A stretch of 64,000 bases of DNA from Gymnopus androsaceus JB14 (Eukaryota; Basidiomycota; Agaricomycetes; Agaricales; Omphalotaceae): NCBI GenBank assembly GCA_009733575.1, contig ML769464.1, forward strand, positions 173,504-237,503, given 5' to 3'. Shown in pieces: positions 25,866-37,950 of the stretch (position 1 is its first letter; each line of letters starts with the position of its first letter). The notes beneath the pieces were generated by a model. It saw only the letters and a list, made by a program, of their open reading frames with translations. It was not told where the DNA came from and searched no databases. A program made the position numbers and the translations under genes.

Positions 25866-26110
25866 CTAAATTTCTTCTTTTTATTACTGCCATCAGAATT
25901 ACCAGGTTGGGAAGAAGTAACAGTTTGCGGCCCTTTGGGTGCTCCCTGGTTGTCCTTCTTCTTTTGGTTGTTCCAAGAGGATCCGTCAGCAGGATGCTTC
26001 TTCACAGTGGAAAGACAGGATTGAAGAGAAACGGCAGTGGATTGGTGGCGTCTGAATTCATCCTGGATGGTGGGAATAATAGCCGCCATTTTCAAGTTGC
26101 TTGCATCATG

Positions 26111-26712
26111 CTAAGACAAGATTGACATGGCAAGGCCATCCATGGATTGGGGTAAGGCGGCAAGCAAGATCATGGCCTTGATTGATTTGGTGACAACCAA
26201 ACTGAAATCAGTAAGACATGAGAAAATCAATTGGAGGGAAGAAATTGGCATAGCCAGATCAATTCCTTCAGCCATTTTGAACATGATGGCCTCTTTAAAG
26301 ATGCCAAACACGCCTGCAGCACCGGGACTTCCAAAAGTGGTTTTGAGGTGTCCCAGGTTTCCCTAGCAGCTGTTTTAACTGCAGTCTCACAAATGTGATC
26401 CAGGAGATGCAGAGCAATTGCACCAATGGCAGAATCATCATTGTCATCCCAGTTTGCTATTTTTTCACTGATGTCAGCAGGAGATGTATTAATCACCTGG
26501 TTAGTGGAATAAGTTCCCACTTGGACTTCAGCAGCCGTAGCAACATGCGAGGTATGTCGGGGACAAGGGTTTCATCCATTGATGTATCCAATGAGTCTCT
26601 GGAGGCAGAGATAGGCAATCATGCTAGTAGACCATGTGCTATAGTTGATACCATCCAAATAAGGAATAACAGTAATGGCAGAGGAAGACATTGTTTGATA
26701 AGAGTTCTATGA
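26111..26712 (-). pseudogene. copia gag remnant
   Basis: Minus-strand frames read VINTSPADISEKIANWDDND followed by an Ala/Ile/Leu-rich helix and AARETWDTSK, the usual layout of copia gag (W...D..A...I...L...W..L). The frame shifts near 26300 into AEGIDLAMPISSLQLIFSCL. Further downstream (26095-25865) a lysine and glutamine rich linker follows, but I see no intact CCHC zinc knuckle. It directly follows the primer-binding site region. Confidence 0.6.
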
Positions 26713-27454
26713 AAGGAAATCAGCAATGTTCAATTAAGAAGTGCATGATACAGTTATGAACATTGAATCTATCCAACATGTCTTTTACCCATTGACTTAG
26801 TGTTAGATGTTGATTGCATTTTTAATTCCATCCATATTTCCATCTCCAATCTGATCATTCCTATCAGCATTGGCAAGTGTTCGTAAAAGGCTATGTATTA
26901 AAACCATACGCCAATAGAAAACCGTTTGTTTGATGTTCTACCAAAAGTGTCGAAAGATCAATTAAGATCAATTTCACACATTAAGGTGCACAATCATTCT
27001 AATAGGCATTTAAGGGACTTAAGGCAATATGGGGGAATGAATACAGTAGGAGGCCAAGAGATCTCACACATGTTTGCATTTGCCCAGCCTACATGCATAT
27101 GCTTTTGATTATTCACATAGCAGCAGAAGTCTACCTGGGAAGGGGAATTGGCCCCTAAATTGCTCACAGTGAAGTGAAACAATCAAAAGTTTGTTCATCG
27201 TGGAGTGCCTGTGTATATACAATATGTATTATTAGCCTGAACAGAAGAAGCCTTATATTTTTGGCATTCTTCTCAGAAGAGGAAAGGAAAGCAATTGCAA
27301 GTTTTACCTTGCTACCAAACCAGCGCACCACAAGCTTGAACTTTCTAATACACTCAGTTAAGAGTGATCAGAATCGTTCATTAAAGCGATCAACCATTTG
27401 ACAAAGTCGCAATGGTTGTAAGACCTTTGTTGAACAGACTCGGGGCCCATAACC

Positions 27455-27493
27455 TGTTGAGCAGCAAGGTGAGATCAAATGGTAAAACCATGT
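27455..27493 (-). repeat. Remnant of the copia 5' LTR at the arm B junction
   Basis: Only the last ~39 bases of the LTR remain (TGTTGAGCAGCAAGG onward on the plus strand), next to an intact primer-binding site. Beyond 27493 the sequence is arm B of the inverted repeat, not LTR. This marks a recombination or deletion junction between the element and the duplicated segment. Confidence 0.75.
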
Positions 27494-27811
27494 TCATGTG
27501 CATATTTGATGAAAAAGTGCATTTACACCATAATGTGTAACATCCCACAAAGTAATGGTCAAAAAGATACAGTATGTTGTGATAATATTCAGGGCACCAT
27601 GTGTTGGAGTAAAGTCATGAAACTCCAGTCTATAGTGAATAAGCTCAAGCAAACACACAGGCAGTAAATTCAAAGGTACAATACTTTACATAGCTCCTGT
27701 AATGATAGGTTGAACTATCTAATTCATCTCTGCCTAGTGATAAGTTAGATAAACTGAAATATATAAATGGCATATCAAGGAATAGGATCAGAAAAGAATA
27801 CAACATATGGC

Positions 27812-29964
27812 TCAATTGCCTGATACATCTCCATCTCCAACACCATGATCATTGGCTTTATCATCAGGTAAATTCTCCATTTAGTAGAATGCTGGCTCAG
27901 TTTTGGAGGGAGGAACTTCTTCAAACTGATCAGCATCATAATATCAGTAACCCTATCAGGGGGATGGGAGGCACTCACTTGCTGGAGAGGAGAGTAGACA
28001 AGAGTCAGCAGGAGGGAAAAGCTAGAGAAGGGATGGGAGGTGCTCACATCCTGGAGAGAAGAGAGGGGAAAAGAGTCAGCAGGAGGGAGAAGCTGCAGAG
28101 GGGATGGGAGGCACTCACATCCTGAAGAGAGGAGAGGGGACAAGAGTCAGCAGGAGGAAGAAGATGGAGAGGGGATGGGAGGCACTCACATCCTGGAGAG
28201 AGGGAGGAGACAAGAGTCAGCAGGAGGGGAAAGCTGAAGAGGGGATGGGAGACACTCACAAACTGGAGAGAAGAGAGGGGACAAGAGTCAACAGGAGGGA
28301 AACCCTGAAGAGGGAATGGGAAGTACTCACTGGCTGGAGAGCAGGAGGGAGAAGCTGGAGAGGGGATGGGAGACACTCACACCCTGGAGAGAGGAGAGGA
28401 GATAAGAGTCAGCAAGAGGGGGAAGCTGGAGAGGGGATGGGAGGCACTCACATCCTGGAGCAAGGAAAGGGGACAAGAGTCAGCAGGAGGGAAAACCTGG
28501 AGAGGGGATGAGAGGCATTCACAGATTGGAGAGAGGGGAGGGGACAAGAGTCAGCAGAAGGAAGAAGCTGGAGAGGGGATGGGAGGCACTCACTTGCTGG
28601 AGAGGAAAGGGGATAAGAGTCAGCAAGAGGGAGAAAATGGAGAGAGGATGGGAGACACTCACCCACTGGACAAAGGAGAGGGGACAAGCATAGAAAGGTG
28701 AATGTAGGCACTCACATCCTGGAGATGAGAGTTAGCTTGGCTTGCATCTTATTTCAATCAATACACAGGTGCTTACTTGACTTTCTTGCCAGTGGCCCTC
28801 CCTCAATTTAGCAAGCCCAACTCTCCCTGTTATAGAACATGCATTTTCCACTACTGCTCAACTATAATATCCACTCACCTATTCTATTTTCAATTTTCTT
28901 GTTCAACCTTTCAACCTTTGAGTACAAGTGCTTGTCCCCATGTATCTGATAATTGTCAGTCCACCTTCACTCCTCAACAATGCATTATTCCTACAAGGAA
29001 TTGTGAACCTTCTTGATACAGCAAACCATAGGATTCCAGCAGCTCCAGGTCAATTATCAGATTTCCATTCTCATCAAACAATTTTAAATTTTTGTATGGA
29101 CCATGACAGTACCAAAGAGCACCCCAGTTCCATTTGCCTGGATAAATGTCATGATTTTCTGTCAAGAATGACTAAAGCTGTGTCATTGAAATGCCCAGCT
29201 CTCATAAACCATTAGTCATACCGAAAGCTTAAGGAACTTGATTGCATTGTGAGCAAAAACAACAGTAAAAATTCAAATCACATGGAATCTCACCATTCGC
29301 AGCCGCTGCTCATAACTTTGATATGGCATCACTTCCTGCAATGTATAGACAGCTTCTCGGATTAGATTGCCAATTTGAAGGCCAAGGTACCAAGTCACCT
29401 GCAGATGATACAGCTAAACATGGGTCCCCATACATGGTGAGCTTCCAGAGTGGTTTAATTGTAAATGGGGACCATCTTGAACACACAAGTAATCCAGAAT
29501 AATCAGCTACATGATAAGTCACAATTTTATATACTTACCCAAATTTATTCAGCAATGATTCAAAGCGATCTCGGTCTTCCTCCCGCATAAACCTCCGTAC
29601 AATATGGGAAGTCTCCCCAGGGCTTCCAGGTTTTATACAACCAACAATATAATAATTAGGGGGCGCAGATGACAAGTGCATTTTGCAATAGTAAGCAATC
29701 TGCGGGTTGAACTTTTCAGGAGACAATGCAACCATAAATACGATGAACCCACCGCTTTCAAAGATAAGGAATTGAAGAAGCCACAGGTAGTCAGCTAGCA
29801 AGCTAACGAAAGGAATACAAAGAATGTTACACACGTGGATGGTTGTAAATGTCTCCACTCGCAACTTGGAATGTACATCCAAACATGCGGAAGTCATCAG
29901 CAGCCGGAAACAATTGGTGTGGACCAGACAACGAAGTCACAGGAGGGATGGCTAGTGAAGACAT
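27812..29964 (-). pseudogene. Arm B copy of the intron-array gene, probably broken
   Basis: This is the minus-strand counterpart of 13209-17305. The first exon (MSSLAIPPVTSLSGPHQLF) starts at 29964. The block RRFMREEDRDRFESLLNKFG is at about 29590-29535. LIREAVYTLQEVMPYQSYEQ and the GKWNWGALWY block follow, then the array (28718-27953). The last exon starts in the same phase-0 register but has a TGA at its third codon and a TAA where arm A reads on. The ending HGVGDGDVSGN before TGA at 27812-27814 is shared by both copies in a second register, which suggests that the ancestral protein ended there and that arm A also lost a few residues. Confidence 0.5.
27953..28718 (-). repeat. Tandem array of intron-like units with three-base exons (arm B)
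   Basis: Read on the minus strand there are 12 triplets separated by units of about 47-71 bases, built as in arm A (GTGAGTGCC start, TGCTGACTC branch-like site, CTCTCTCCAG end). The triplets are GAT 5, CAA 2, and TGG, TCT, GGT, CCA and TTT once each. Eleven of 12 acceptors keep AG; the one before TCT reads AA. The last unit is truncated to 26 bases (27978-27953) exactly as in arm A, so truncation predates the duplication while unit number diverged afterwards. Confidence 0.82.
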
Positions 29965-30208
29965 GAGGGAAAGAATCGGCGTGGGGTGAATAACACAGTC
30001 AAGTATATAAGAGTGTGAGCGCAAAGGCCTAGAATGTTCAATGAATGTCTTCCCGTAACGATTCAAAATAAAAAGATGGGAGTGCGCCATGCGGAGAGAT
30101 GCTAAGCGAGACTGAACGGTTTTTGATGGATTTAGTTGAGGGCTCGCTTGGACTGATTTTATTTGGACATTTGAGGGCTCGCTTGGACTGATTTTATTCG
30201 GACATTCG

Positions 30209-30397
30209 ATGGCCACTGGTCAGCTGCTCCTCCCTGTTTTGTCTTTCCTACTCTGTTGCCCAACAAAAAGTCACCGTGACAGGTTGCGGAGCACAGTGCC
30301 AATGCCAGGGTTATTGATGGTATGGCCTGGTGTATACGGAGCTCAAGGTCTCGAATGCTTATGTATGCATTTACTCTTCTCTCTAGACGGTTGGTGA
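30209..30397 (+). CDS. Small ORF conserved in both inverted-repeat arms (B copy)
   Basis: A 62-codon frame, MATGQLLLPVLSFLLCC onward, near-identical in protein to the arm A copy at 12774-12962. The few differences (for example RST for RNT and LLF for LLL) mostly keep the residue type. It is divergent from the array gene. Function unknown. Confidence 0.35.
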   Translation: MATGQLLLPVLSFLLCCPTKSHRDRLRSTVPMPGLLMVWPGVYGAQGLECLCMHLLFSLDGW

Positions 30398-31104
30398 TTG
30401 TGAATTGTAATTCCTCAAAGTCCGAGTCTGAGACTGATAGGCTGGGGACTATGCATCAGATATGATCGTCTGAATTAACATTTCGTTCGGGAAGATGTGT
30501 AACGGAAAGGTACATGTCGAGCGATCCCAAAAGATAACGATATGGCCCCGAAAGACTAGCTAATTTCGAGGTCAGAGAACAAGAAACCCGATGCAGTGAA
30601 TCGCAGAATAACCAGTATGCAATTACGATCCCGGTTCCTGTCAATGACGAGCTAAACAACAGAGAACTACATTGAGAAATGTAAGCATGAAGAGACAAAG
30701 ACGAACCTGGTGATGCTCTCGCCCCGTAAACTCCTTCTCAGCATTTGACCCTCTGAAAAGCTACCAGCCTACACCGAATTCGAACCTCTCGTGCCTGAAC
30801 CGACGTTACCTGCAGAACGCTATACAACACGCACCGTTGTTCTTAACCTTCTACATCAGAAATCCAGCAGCCACGGCCCGAGAAATGCGTTAGGACGAGA
30901 TCCAGAGGCTCACGACTACTGAGGAGAACGGCGTGTATAATCTATAAGACGGTTCAAGATATAATAGTCGGAATTTGTGCAGTTATCAAGTGGAAAGAAG
31001 CATACCTATATTTCCAGAAAGCCTTTCCGAGTATGCAGATGCTATTCCCAGCGAGACTTGGTGAAATCTAAGAGAGCTGGATAATTCGAGATGATGAAAA
31101 AGCG

Positions 31105-31661
31105 ATCATCGCCAATACGCCCCTTCATTTTGGCGGACCACATGACCATATGGCGTCAAAGCACGTACAACACGCTTTTGTACGTGCTTATTCGTAGTAC
31201 AAATATTAGCTGTCTGGTACAGTGGTTAGATCCGCTGATGAGACATTTTGTTTCTATTTGGCGCTCGTGTCTTTTTGCGACCGGGGGTTCAAATCCTCAA
31301 CATGTAATCTTCTTTTTTGTTCAGGTTATATAGGTTTTGGTTTGGTTAGAGTCAGCTAGGATTTTGGCTGTTGCCCACAAAGCGCGTTTGTTGTTAGTGG
31401 TTAGCACATGGTTAGGTTAGGGTGCGTGCTACGAAGCACGCTGTTAGAGTGTGAGGGTCTGGGGGGCCCCGTTTAGAGGTTAGTATATTTTTCCGAATGG
31501 TCTTTCTAGCTACTACATGTACTAATAATATCATAATACTAAGTAACTACTATCCAGGTCCTTGGTCGTTCAATCGGACTTGTTGAAGTCAACGAGAACG
31601 TGATTGAATTGCGCAACTTAGTCACGTGTCCGCCAAAACGAAGGGGCGTATTGGCGATGAT
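31105..31661. mobile_element. 557-bp non-autonomous Mutator-like (MULE) element
   Basis: The ends are about 41-base terminal inverted repeats starting ATCATCGCCAATACGCCCCT, with a few mismatches. A perfect 9-base target duplication GAAAAAGCG lies at 31096-31104 and 31662-31670. Nine-base duplications with long TIRs are the signature of Mutator-like elements. It has no transposase and contains a tRNA-like segment. Confidence 0.85.
31208..31303 (+). other. tRNA-like RNA polymerase III promoter, SINE-type
   Basis: The A box TGGTACAGTGG (31215-31225) fits the tRNA consensus TRGYNNARNNG, and the B box GGTTCAAATCC (31286-31296) fits GGTTCRANTCC. I could not fold a full cloverleaf with matching acceptor arms, so this is a tRNA-derived SINE head or a decayed tRNA gene inside the MULE element. 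Confidence 0.55.
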
Positions 31662-31776
31662 GAAAAAGCGTGTGAGAACCAAGATCCTGAGCTTTGTTCC
31701 GAACGTTCAACTGCTACAGCTCCTATTCCTCGTATGGACCTATACACCTTGCTCTGCGTGGTCTTTCGTTAATGAC

Positions 31777-32943
<1,167 letters not shown>

Positions 32944-33243
32944 AACGCTACATGGGCGACTCCGTCTCGGGTTACACTCACAAGTACAGTACAGTAGATT
33001 GATCCCTAATTATCAGTCTAGTTATTTTCGTTGGATTTTTGGCACCTGAAGGTATTACGGCGCAGGTACTGCAATGCTCCAAGATTATTCCCTATTTTTA
33101 TAATAAAGTATCGAAAGAGGTATCAGACGGACAATCAACATTCAGGTCTCACTAACTCCCGAAAGCGATTCTCGTACAGGACGCTTTAACCTTTTGTCAC
33201 CCGGCATTCTGGTTCTTCCGCTCTAAGCTTCATTCTACTCAAA
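32944..33243. other. Spacer between CYP51 copy 2 and the F-box pseudogene
   Basis: The first half is CYP51 downstream sequence, also present after copy 1. The second half (about 33100-33243) is likely the promoter and leader of the F-box gene. Nothing else is seen. Confidence 0.4.
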
Positions 33244-34208
33244 ATGTCCCAACCTCGTATCAAAGAGCCAATAAGGCTTGAAGTAGGCGACATATCCTTC
33301 TTTCGAACTCAATTCTCGAAAATGGAAACGCAGACAGAGGATCTCGAAGGTCAGATTGAAAGTCCCAAGGAGGCTCAAATCTCCGAATTGAGGCGTGAAA
33401 AATATTTGGAGCACACCGGGATTGCTTCGCTCCGCAATACTAGCACCCATTCGACGAGTCCCACTGGAATATCTTTCTGAAATCTTCGAGCTTTCTTGGT
33501 TTCTCGACAAATATTCGTTTCGCTGGCACGATGCTAGCTCTCATGGGGAATCATTCATCATCTCCTGTCCTCCATTCACCACCTTCTTCCCTTCCTATAT
33601 TGGAAGAAGTGTTATTTTTATTATCAATTCCTTTGGCGACACGGTAGTTGCTCCCAAGGTTGAAGTCTTTTCGACGGCACCCAAGCTACAGCACGTTCAA
33701 ATCCGATTCAACCATATTTCTACTCTAGAGTCGTTGGGACTACCCCTGGAACAACTGACCTCACTGAAAATAATCTATAATAGATTCAGAGATAGCCGTG
33801 GCCCAATCGTCAGCATGAATATACTACAGCCTTGTCTATCTTGCTATCGATCACAGTCTAAGGAGAAACGATGTCCCCGATATTTCCGACTTTTTCATGG
33901 GCATAACAGACTTGCAACGCCGCTCTGTAACTGCCTTATCCTCCTTGACACTCAGGTTCTTTCGCAAAATCGGCGATAACATTCAGCAACAAGACTTGAT
34001 TGCCTTGGTCTCTCTGTTCCCTTCACTCCAATCACTGTGCCTCGAGGAGTGCAGATTTGATTTTAAACCTCTACTCCGAGCGTTGACTTGTAAGAAAGGA
34101 GATTCAAATATCCTTCTTCCAAAGTTCACGCATCTTACGCTGGATCGGTGCTCTGGTAGAAGAGAATACGTGGAACTGAGACCCATGATCTTCTCGCGAT
34201 GGCGGTGA
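33244..34208 (+). pseudogene. F-box/LRR protein gene, frameshifted
   Basis: The start MSQPRIKEPIRLEVGD leads into a short coiled coil (MEAQTEDLEGQIE-like) and then, after a frame change at about 33425, the fungal F-box core ILAPIRRVPLEYLSEIFELS. Leucine-rich repeat blocks follow (PKLQHVQIRFNHISTLESLG, LSSLTLRFFRK, LVSLFPSLQSLCLEECRFD), with another frameshift near 33900. F-box proteins of this kind, numerous in Agaricomycetes, recruit substrates to SCF ubiquitin ligases. The usual sequence just after the F-box is missing. The gene is shorter than usual and broken in at least two places. Confidence 0.7.
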
Positions 34209-34433
34209 AATGGCATGGGTGAGCATTCCAGCAGATTGGTGAGGTTGCAGACGGTAGCTCTCCGGATGTATCTGAGGGGACTCGTTTCGTCCTCATAGAA
34301 TTGCGCTCATATCTGAGCTATCTGGCTTAGGCATAGAGTATGAAGAAGTAAGTAAAACCGATACCCGGAGCACTAGCTAAATACTTAGCCGGACTCAATA
34401 ATTGAATAAAGAAATGTTTACTGTATTGCAGAC

Positions 34434-34540
34434 GACGTCAGTTTGATTAAAACGCCAGACTTGAGGGACTCAGGACTACGTCTCCCGTAGTGTCTCGGGT
34501 TTATCCTCTAACTTAACTACAGTGCGGTTTGGCAATACAC
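34434..34540 (+). pseudogene. CYP51 3' tail fragment
   Basis: The block GACGTCAGTTTGATTAAAACG, followed by a GTGTCTCGGGTTTAT-type tract, matches the stop codon region and 3' sequence found after both CYP51 copies (11560-11640 and 32925-33000). No coding exons precede it, so it is a third, tail-only remnant. Confidence 0.6.
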
Positions 34541-34793
34541 AGTGACCTCATCAGACTCGAGACTTGGTCTAGACACCGGAAACTAATCCGCTAGAGTGGT
34601 TCTCGTGAGGAGAAGACTTCAAACTTCTTGCAATTCCCAGTGTGGACTACTAGACGTCGAACTGTCAGAATCGCGCTTGTGAGTCCAGGACGCAGTCAAG
34701 ATCTGACGAAAGACACCAAACGAACTCTTTTAAGCTAATTTCCCAGTAACTATATTACATCACTGTCAATATCGAGATGCCTGAGATTAGCCT

Positions 34794-34840
34794 GAAAGAG
34801 TGACTGCCAAAAGAGTGACTGCCAAAAGAGTGACTGCCAA
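34794..34840. repeat. 16-bp tandem repeat, three copies
   Basis: Three copies of AAAGAGTGACTGCCAA in a row, nearly perfect. It is non-coding and lies just downstream of the APH-like pseudogene. Confidence 0.85.
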
Positions 34841-34946
34841 CTGTCGACCACGACTAGTCGTCATTCAGAACTTCCACAGCTCACATTACTCTCCATCTCC
34901 TCACCATTCAGCGACTCTAGAAGCTTCTCCTGTTTCTTAGTACGAG

Positions 34947-36290
34947 TTATGTATAAGCGGAATCAGTAGTGTTCATAAAGACGAGTCTCGAAGTACGACG
35001 ACATACCATAAGCATTTCATCCAGATCCATTCGCCTGTGCCGCCACGCATTCATATCCCACGGGAACGGCCCTCTTCTCCTCTCCTCCCAATACCCGAGC
35101 CTATAATACCGACTAAGAAAAATATCCGTCTCACCAATAGGACGTGGATCATCCACCGCAGCATGAACCACAGCACGTAACTCAACGCCCCCAACGAAAG
35201 CAGAATACAATTCCGGGTTCCTCATGTGTAGCTCTGTACGAAAGAACACACGTAATCGCACATCCTCAGGATCGGTATCATCCTTAAAGTCCCCGGGAGG
35301 GTCAGAGCCAATTATGAATCGCTGACGATCCTCTCACGCCAAAAGTGCAAAAAAATCCGCTCGAACGAATTACTAACTGATTTATAAAATTTTGTTCAAA
35401 AAATCACTTATGAGTGAAAATTTAAGTGAAATTGGGTTATTCAGTCAAACAGTCTTGTTGAGTGGAAATATACATATCAGTACATTATTTAGATAAACTG
35501 AAGAAGGGCCTGAATTATAGTATATCTGAGCTCCTGAAATGGTAGATGATTTACTATATATTGCGAGTCATTGTGGCTTTTCAGTTATTCTGAAAGATGA
35601 TTATCCACACAACTTTTTATATTGTCTGAAAATACACCTGAAAGGAAATATTTCACTTGGAATGATTTGACTTGGAATATATAACTAATCATTTACCATT
35701 TCAGGAGCTCAGATATACTATAATTCAGGCCCTTCTTCAGTTTATCTAAATAATGCACTGATATGTATATCTTCACACAACAAGACCGTTTGACTGAATA
35801 ATCAAATTTCACTCAAATTTTCACTCATAAGTGATTTTTGACATGAAATTTCATCAATTAGTTAGTATTTCCTTCAAGCGGATTTTTTTGCGCTTTTGGT
35901 GTGTCTTCAAACCACCCCACACTGCAGACCTCTGTCCATAATGGGCGAAAGGCAGCCGATTCCCAATCAATGATAGCTGTGATGGTACCAGATTGGGGGT
36001 CAATGAGGATGTTGCCATCATGTAAATCGCCAAGAGAAAAGCAAATTTGCGAGCATCTGCAGAAGGCCCAAAAACATTGGAATTGGGGTAAAGTTTGTAG
36101 ATACTCTGGAAGAGCTCAACACATTTTTCTCAAGTAGGTAGATCATAGATTGACCTAGTAGGGGGATTACCATTGAAAGCAATGGGTTTGACATATTCGT
36201 CCAATGTGAAGATGGGCATTGTGGCGCCGGAATGAGCTTTGAGGGGAGATACCAAAGGAGTCTGAGCATCCCTGTACCGTCATCATGTTG
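34947..36290 (-). pseudogene. APH-family phosphotransferase gene, split by a MITE
   Basis: Read on the minus strand, the exon starting near 36270 (DAQTPLVSPLKAHSG, FTLDEYVKPIAF) ends in an in-frame TGA. A frame change leads to the catalytic block GDLHDGNILIDPQSG with the metal-binding IIDWESAAFRP, which defines the aminoglycoside phosphotransferase/choline-kinase-like fold. It then reads WTEVCSVGWFE, is interrupted by the 569-base element (35335-35903), and resumes with RQRFIIGSDPPGDFKDDTDP, RVFFRTELHMRNPELYSAF, FLSRYYRLGYWEERRRGP and FPWDMNAWRHRRMDLDEM. This is a large family in mushrooms, usually of unknown substrate. The N-lobe was not found upstream, so the gene is also truncated. Confidence 0.72.
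35335..35903. mobile_element. 569-bp MITE with very long inverted repeats
   Basis: Almost the whole element is one imperfect palindrome of two arms of about 250 bases around 35620. The ends are CACGCCAAAAGTGCAAAAAA and its near reverse complement. TCT on both sides (35332-35334 and 35904-35906) is a three-base target duplication, which fits the PIF/Harbinger type by size though the usual TWA sequence is not kept. Removing element and one TCT rejoins the host gene in frame. Confidence 0.8.
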
Positions 36291-36937
36291 TCGAGACGTA
36301 TTCAGCAGCGGACGTAGCTGAGGAGATGGTCATTACAAACAGAAGCCAATCTGATTTGTAATACGTAAGTAACTACTTAAATACTACCGGAATAGGGGTT
36401 ATTGGATGAACGCAAGTCCAAAGGACTTGTCAAGATTCATGCACAAGCATTCATGAGGCTTGACAGCATTGTTTGGGAAGGAGAAGGAACCACAAGACAA
36501 TAGTTTACAAGAGATATATCATTGAGAGGTCCAAGTTCATACTTGTTCTTGATAGTAACTTGGTGGTTACAGTGGCTTCTCAAAGCACGTAAAGATTCTG
36601 GAGACAAGGATGACCACTGCACATCGGCAAAACCTGGGTAATGGCCATAGCAGCCATAGCAAGCCATAAAAAGCCATAGTAGCCATAGTTCTCTACAGAA
36701 CTATGAGTTGCTATGGGTTGCTATGGGTTGCTATGAGGTTCTGTGGGATCACTGACTTGTATTGCCATGTGAAAGCCATCTGAGACTCATCATTCTCTCC
36801 CACCAACAGTATATATAAAATGCAGAATCATTCACATCGGAACTTCAACTTCATCTCAATTGTCCAACTCCGTCTTGATTCTCAGTCACTTAATTTCACT
36901 GAATATTCACGGTATGTCTTTATTTCATGCTTGCATA
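36291..36937. other. Non-coding stretch with a CCATAG hairpin and a TATA box
   Basis: AGCCATAGC-type copies at 36640-36690 are complementary to TTGCTATGGG-type copies at 36705-36740, so the region can fold into a hairpin. A TATA-like GTATATATAAAA at about 36808 precedes a CT-rich leader that looks like a promoter without a gene. A plus-strand end ACATCGGCAAAACC at 36621 resembles the terminal repeat of the element at 36938 but has no partner. Confidence 0.45.
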
Positions 36938-37194
36938 CATCAGCAAAACCTGTATGATTTGGGCAGTGCTTGAGCGAACTGTCCAGAGTTCCCAGCACTC
37001 CAGTATCCCAGCACTCAGATGGTCCGGCTGATGCAGGAGGGGGCTCCCAGAAGGTCCCAGAGGCCACAAAATTACCTTATTTGGAAATAATGTATAATTT
37101 TATATTTCTGACAGCACTGGCAAGCGCTGGCCAGCGCTGGGAATTTTAAGTATTGCTGTGGCAATTAAAATGCAAAATACAGGTTTTGCTGATG
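36938..37194. mobile_element. 257-bp TA-flanked MITE
   Basis: The ends CATCAGCAAAACCTGTAT and its perfect reverse complement form terminal repeats of 18 bases, flanked by TA on both sides (36936-36937 and 37195-37196). A TA duplication suggests the Tc1/mariner group. The interior has inverted GCGCTGGCAAG-like and CCAGCACTC repeats. Confidence 0.78.
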
Positions 37195-37479
37195 TACAAG
37201 GGCTGACACTTATAGTATGGTCTCATAGTACTAAGTAACATGTAGTTATACTAAGTAGTACTAGATCTTTAGTTAGTTTACTACAATATCATTGTCCTAG
37301 AACAACATGTGTACTATAATCTATGTACATATCAACATGAAGACATTAATTCCGAGTCCTTACTTTACGTAAGGAAACTCGGTTCTTAGACGTCAGGTTT
37401 ACTGTGGGAATTTCACCAAGACTTGTAACTGTGCGGATCTCCATTAGGAAATTTTAGATGCTCTAAGTTTTTTAAGCGC

Positions 37480-37950
37480 CATTTATTTTTTGAACGTCAT
37501 CCATCCTATTGGAGTGGAATCCAGCCTATACTCACCATTGGATTTGGTTGATAACTGAATAATCATGCAGTTATATCAATATGAAAAGGATTTTCAAAAA
37601 AAGCGGATGTGAATTGACCAAAAATGGAAGGATTAATGCTGTATAGGCAATAGCGCTCTATTTTTTGTATGTGTTTAGTACTTTAGCACTCATGCACGCT
37701 TACCTAGAAAATATTCACACGTCAAGTGACCTCATGTTTTTGAATGTCATCCAACTTATTGGAGCATAATCCAGCTTATATTCACTATTGTAATTACGCA
37801 CTAGCTCAATAATCATACTGTTATATCATTGTAATGAAGATTTGAAGAAGGGGTTATTGAAGCTGGATGTGTCAAAAGTGTGAGGAGTGATGCAGGCAAT
37901 AGCACTTTAGCTTTTGTATTTGTTTAGTATCTTAGCATTCACAGGTGCTT
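37480..37950. repeat. Tandem duplication of a ~250-bp unit
   Basis: Two diverged copies, about 37480-37725 and 37733-37950, share GTCATCCATCCTATTGGAG, AATAATCATGCAGTTATATC, GGCAATAGC and TTTGTATGTGTTTAGTA in the same order. They are non-coding. The flanks 37195-37480 and 37950-38120 show nothing else. Confidence 0.7.

Larger units (their letters stand above)
20931..27454 (-). mobile_element. Ty1/copia retrotransposon, internal region, decayed
   Basis: The minus-strand order is gag, protease, integrase, reverse transcriptase, RNase H, which defines copia (integrase before RT). The primer-binding site GGTTATGGGCCCCGAGTC (27454-27437) follows the LTR end at once. It matches the half-tRNA type known from Drosophila copia, complementary to the initiator methionine tRNA anticodon region rather than its 3' end. 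Several stops and frameshifts, a mutated RT active site, an internal TIR insertion (21815-22172) and the loss of most of the 5' LTR show that this copy cannot move by itself. Confidence 0.85.

Noticed and set aside
31208..31303. Functional tRNA gene
   Set aside because: The A and B boxes are good, but I could not pair acceptor and anticodon arms; it also sits within a transposable element.
36437..36667. Minus-strand 76-codon ORF as the N-lobe of the APH-like gene
   Set aside because: It contains no recognisable nucleotide-binding loop and could not be joined to the downstream exons.
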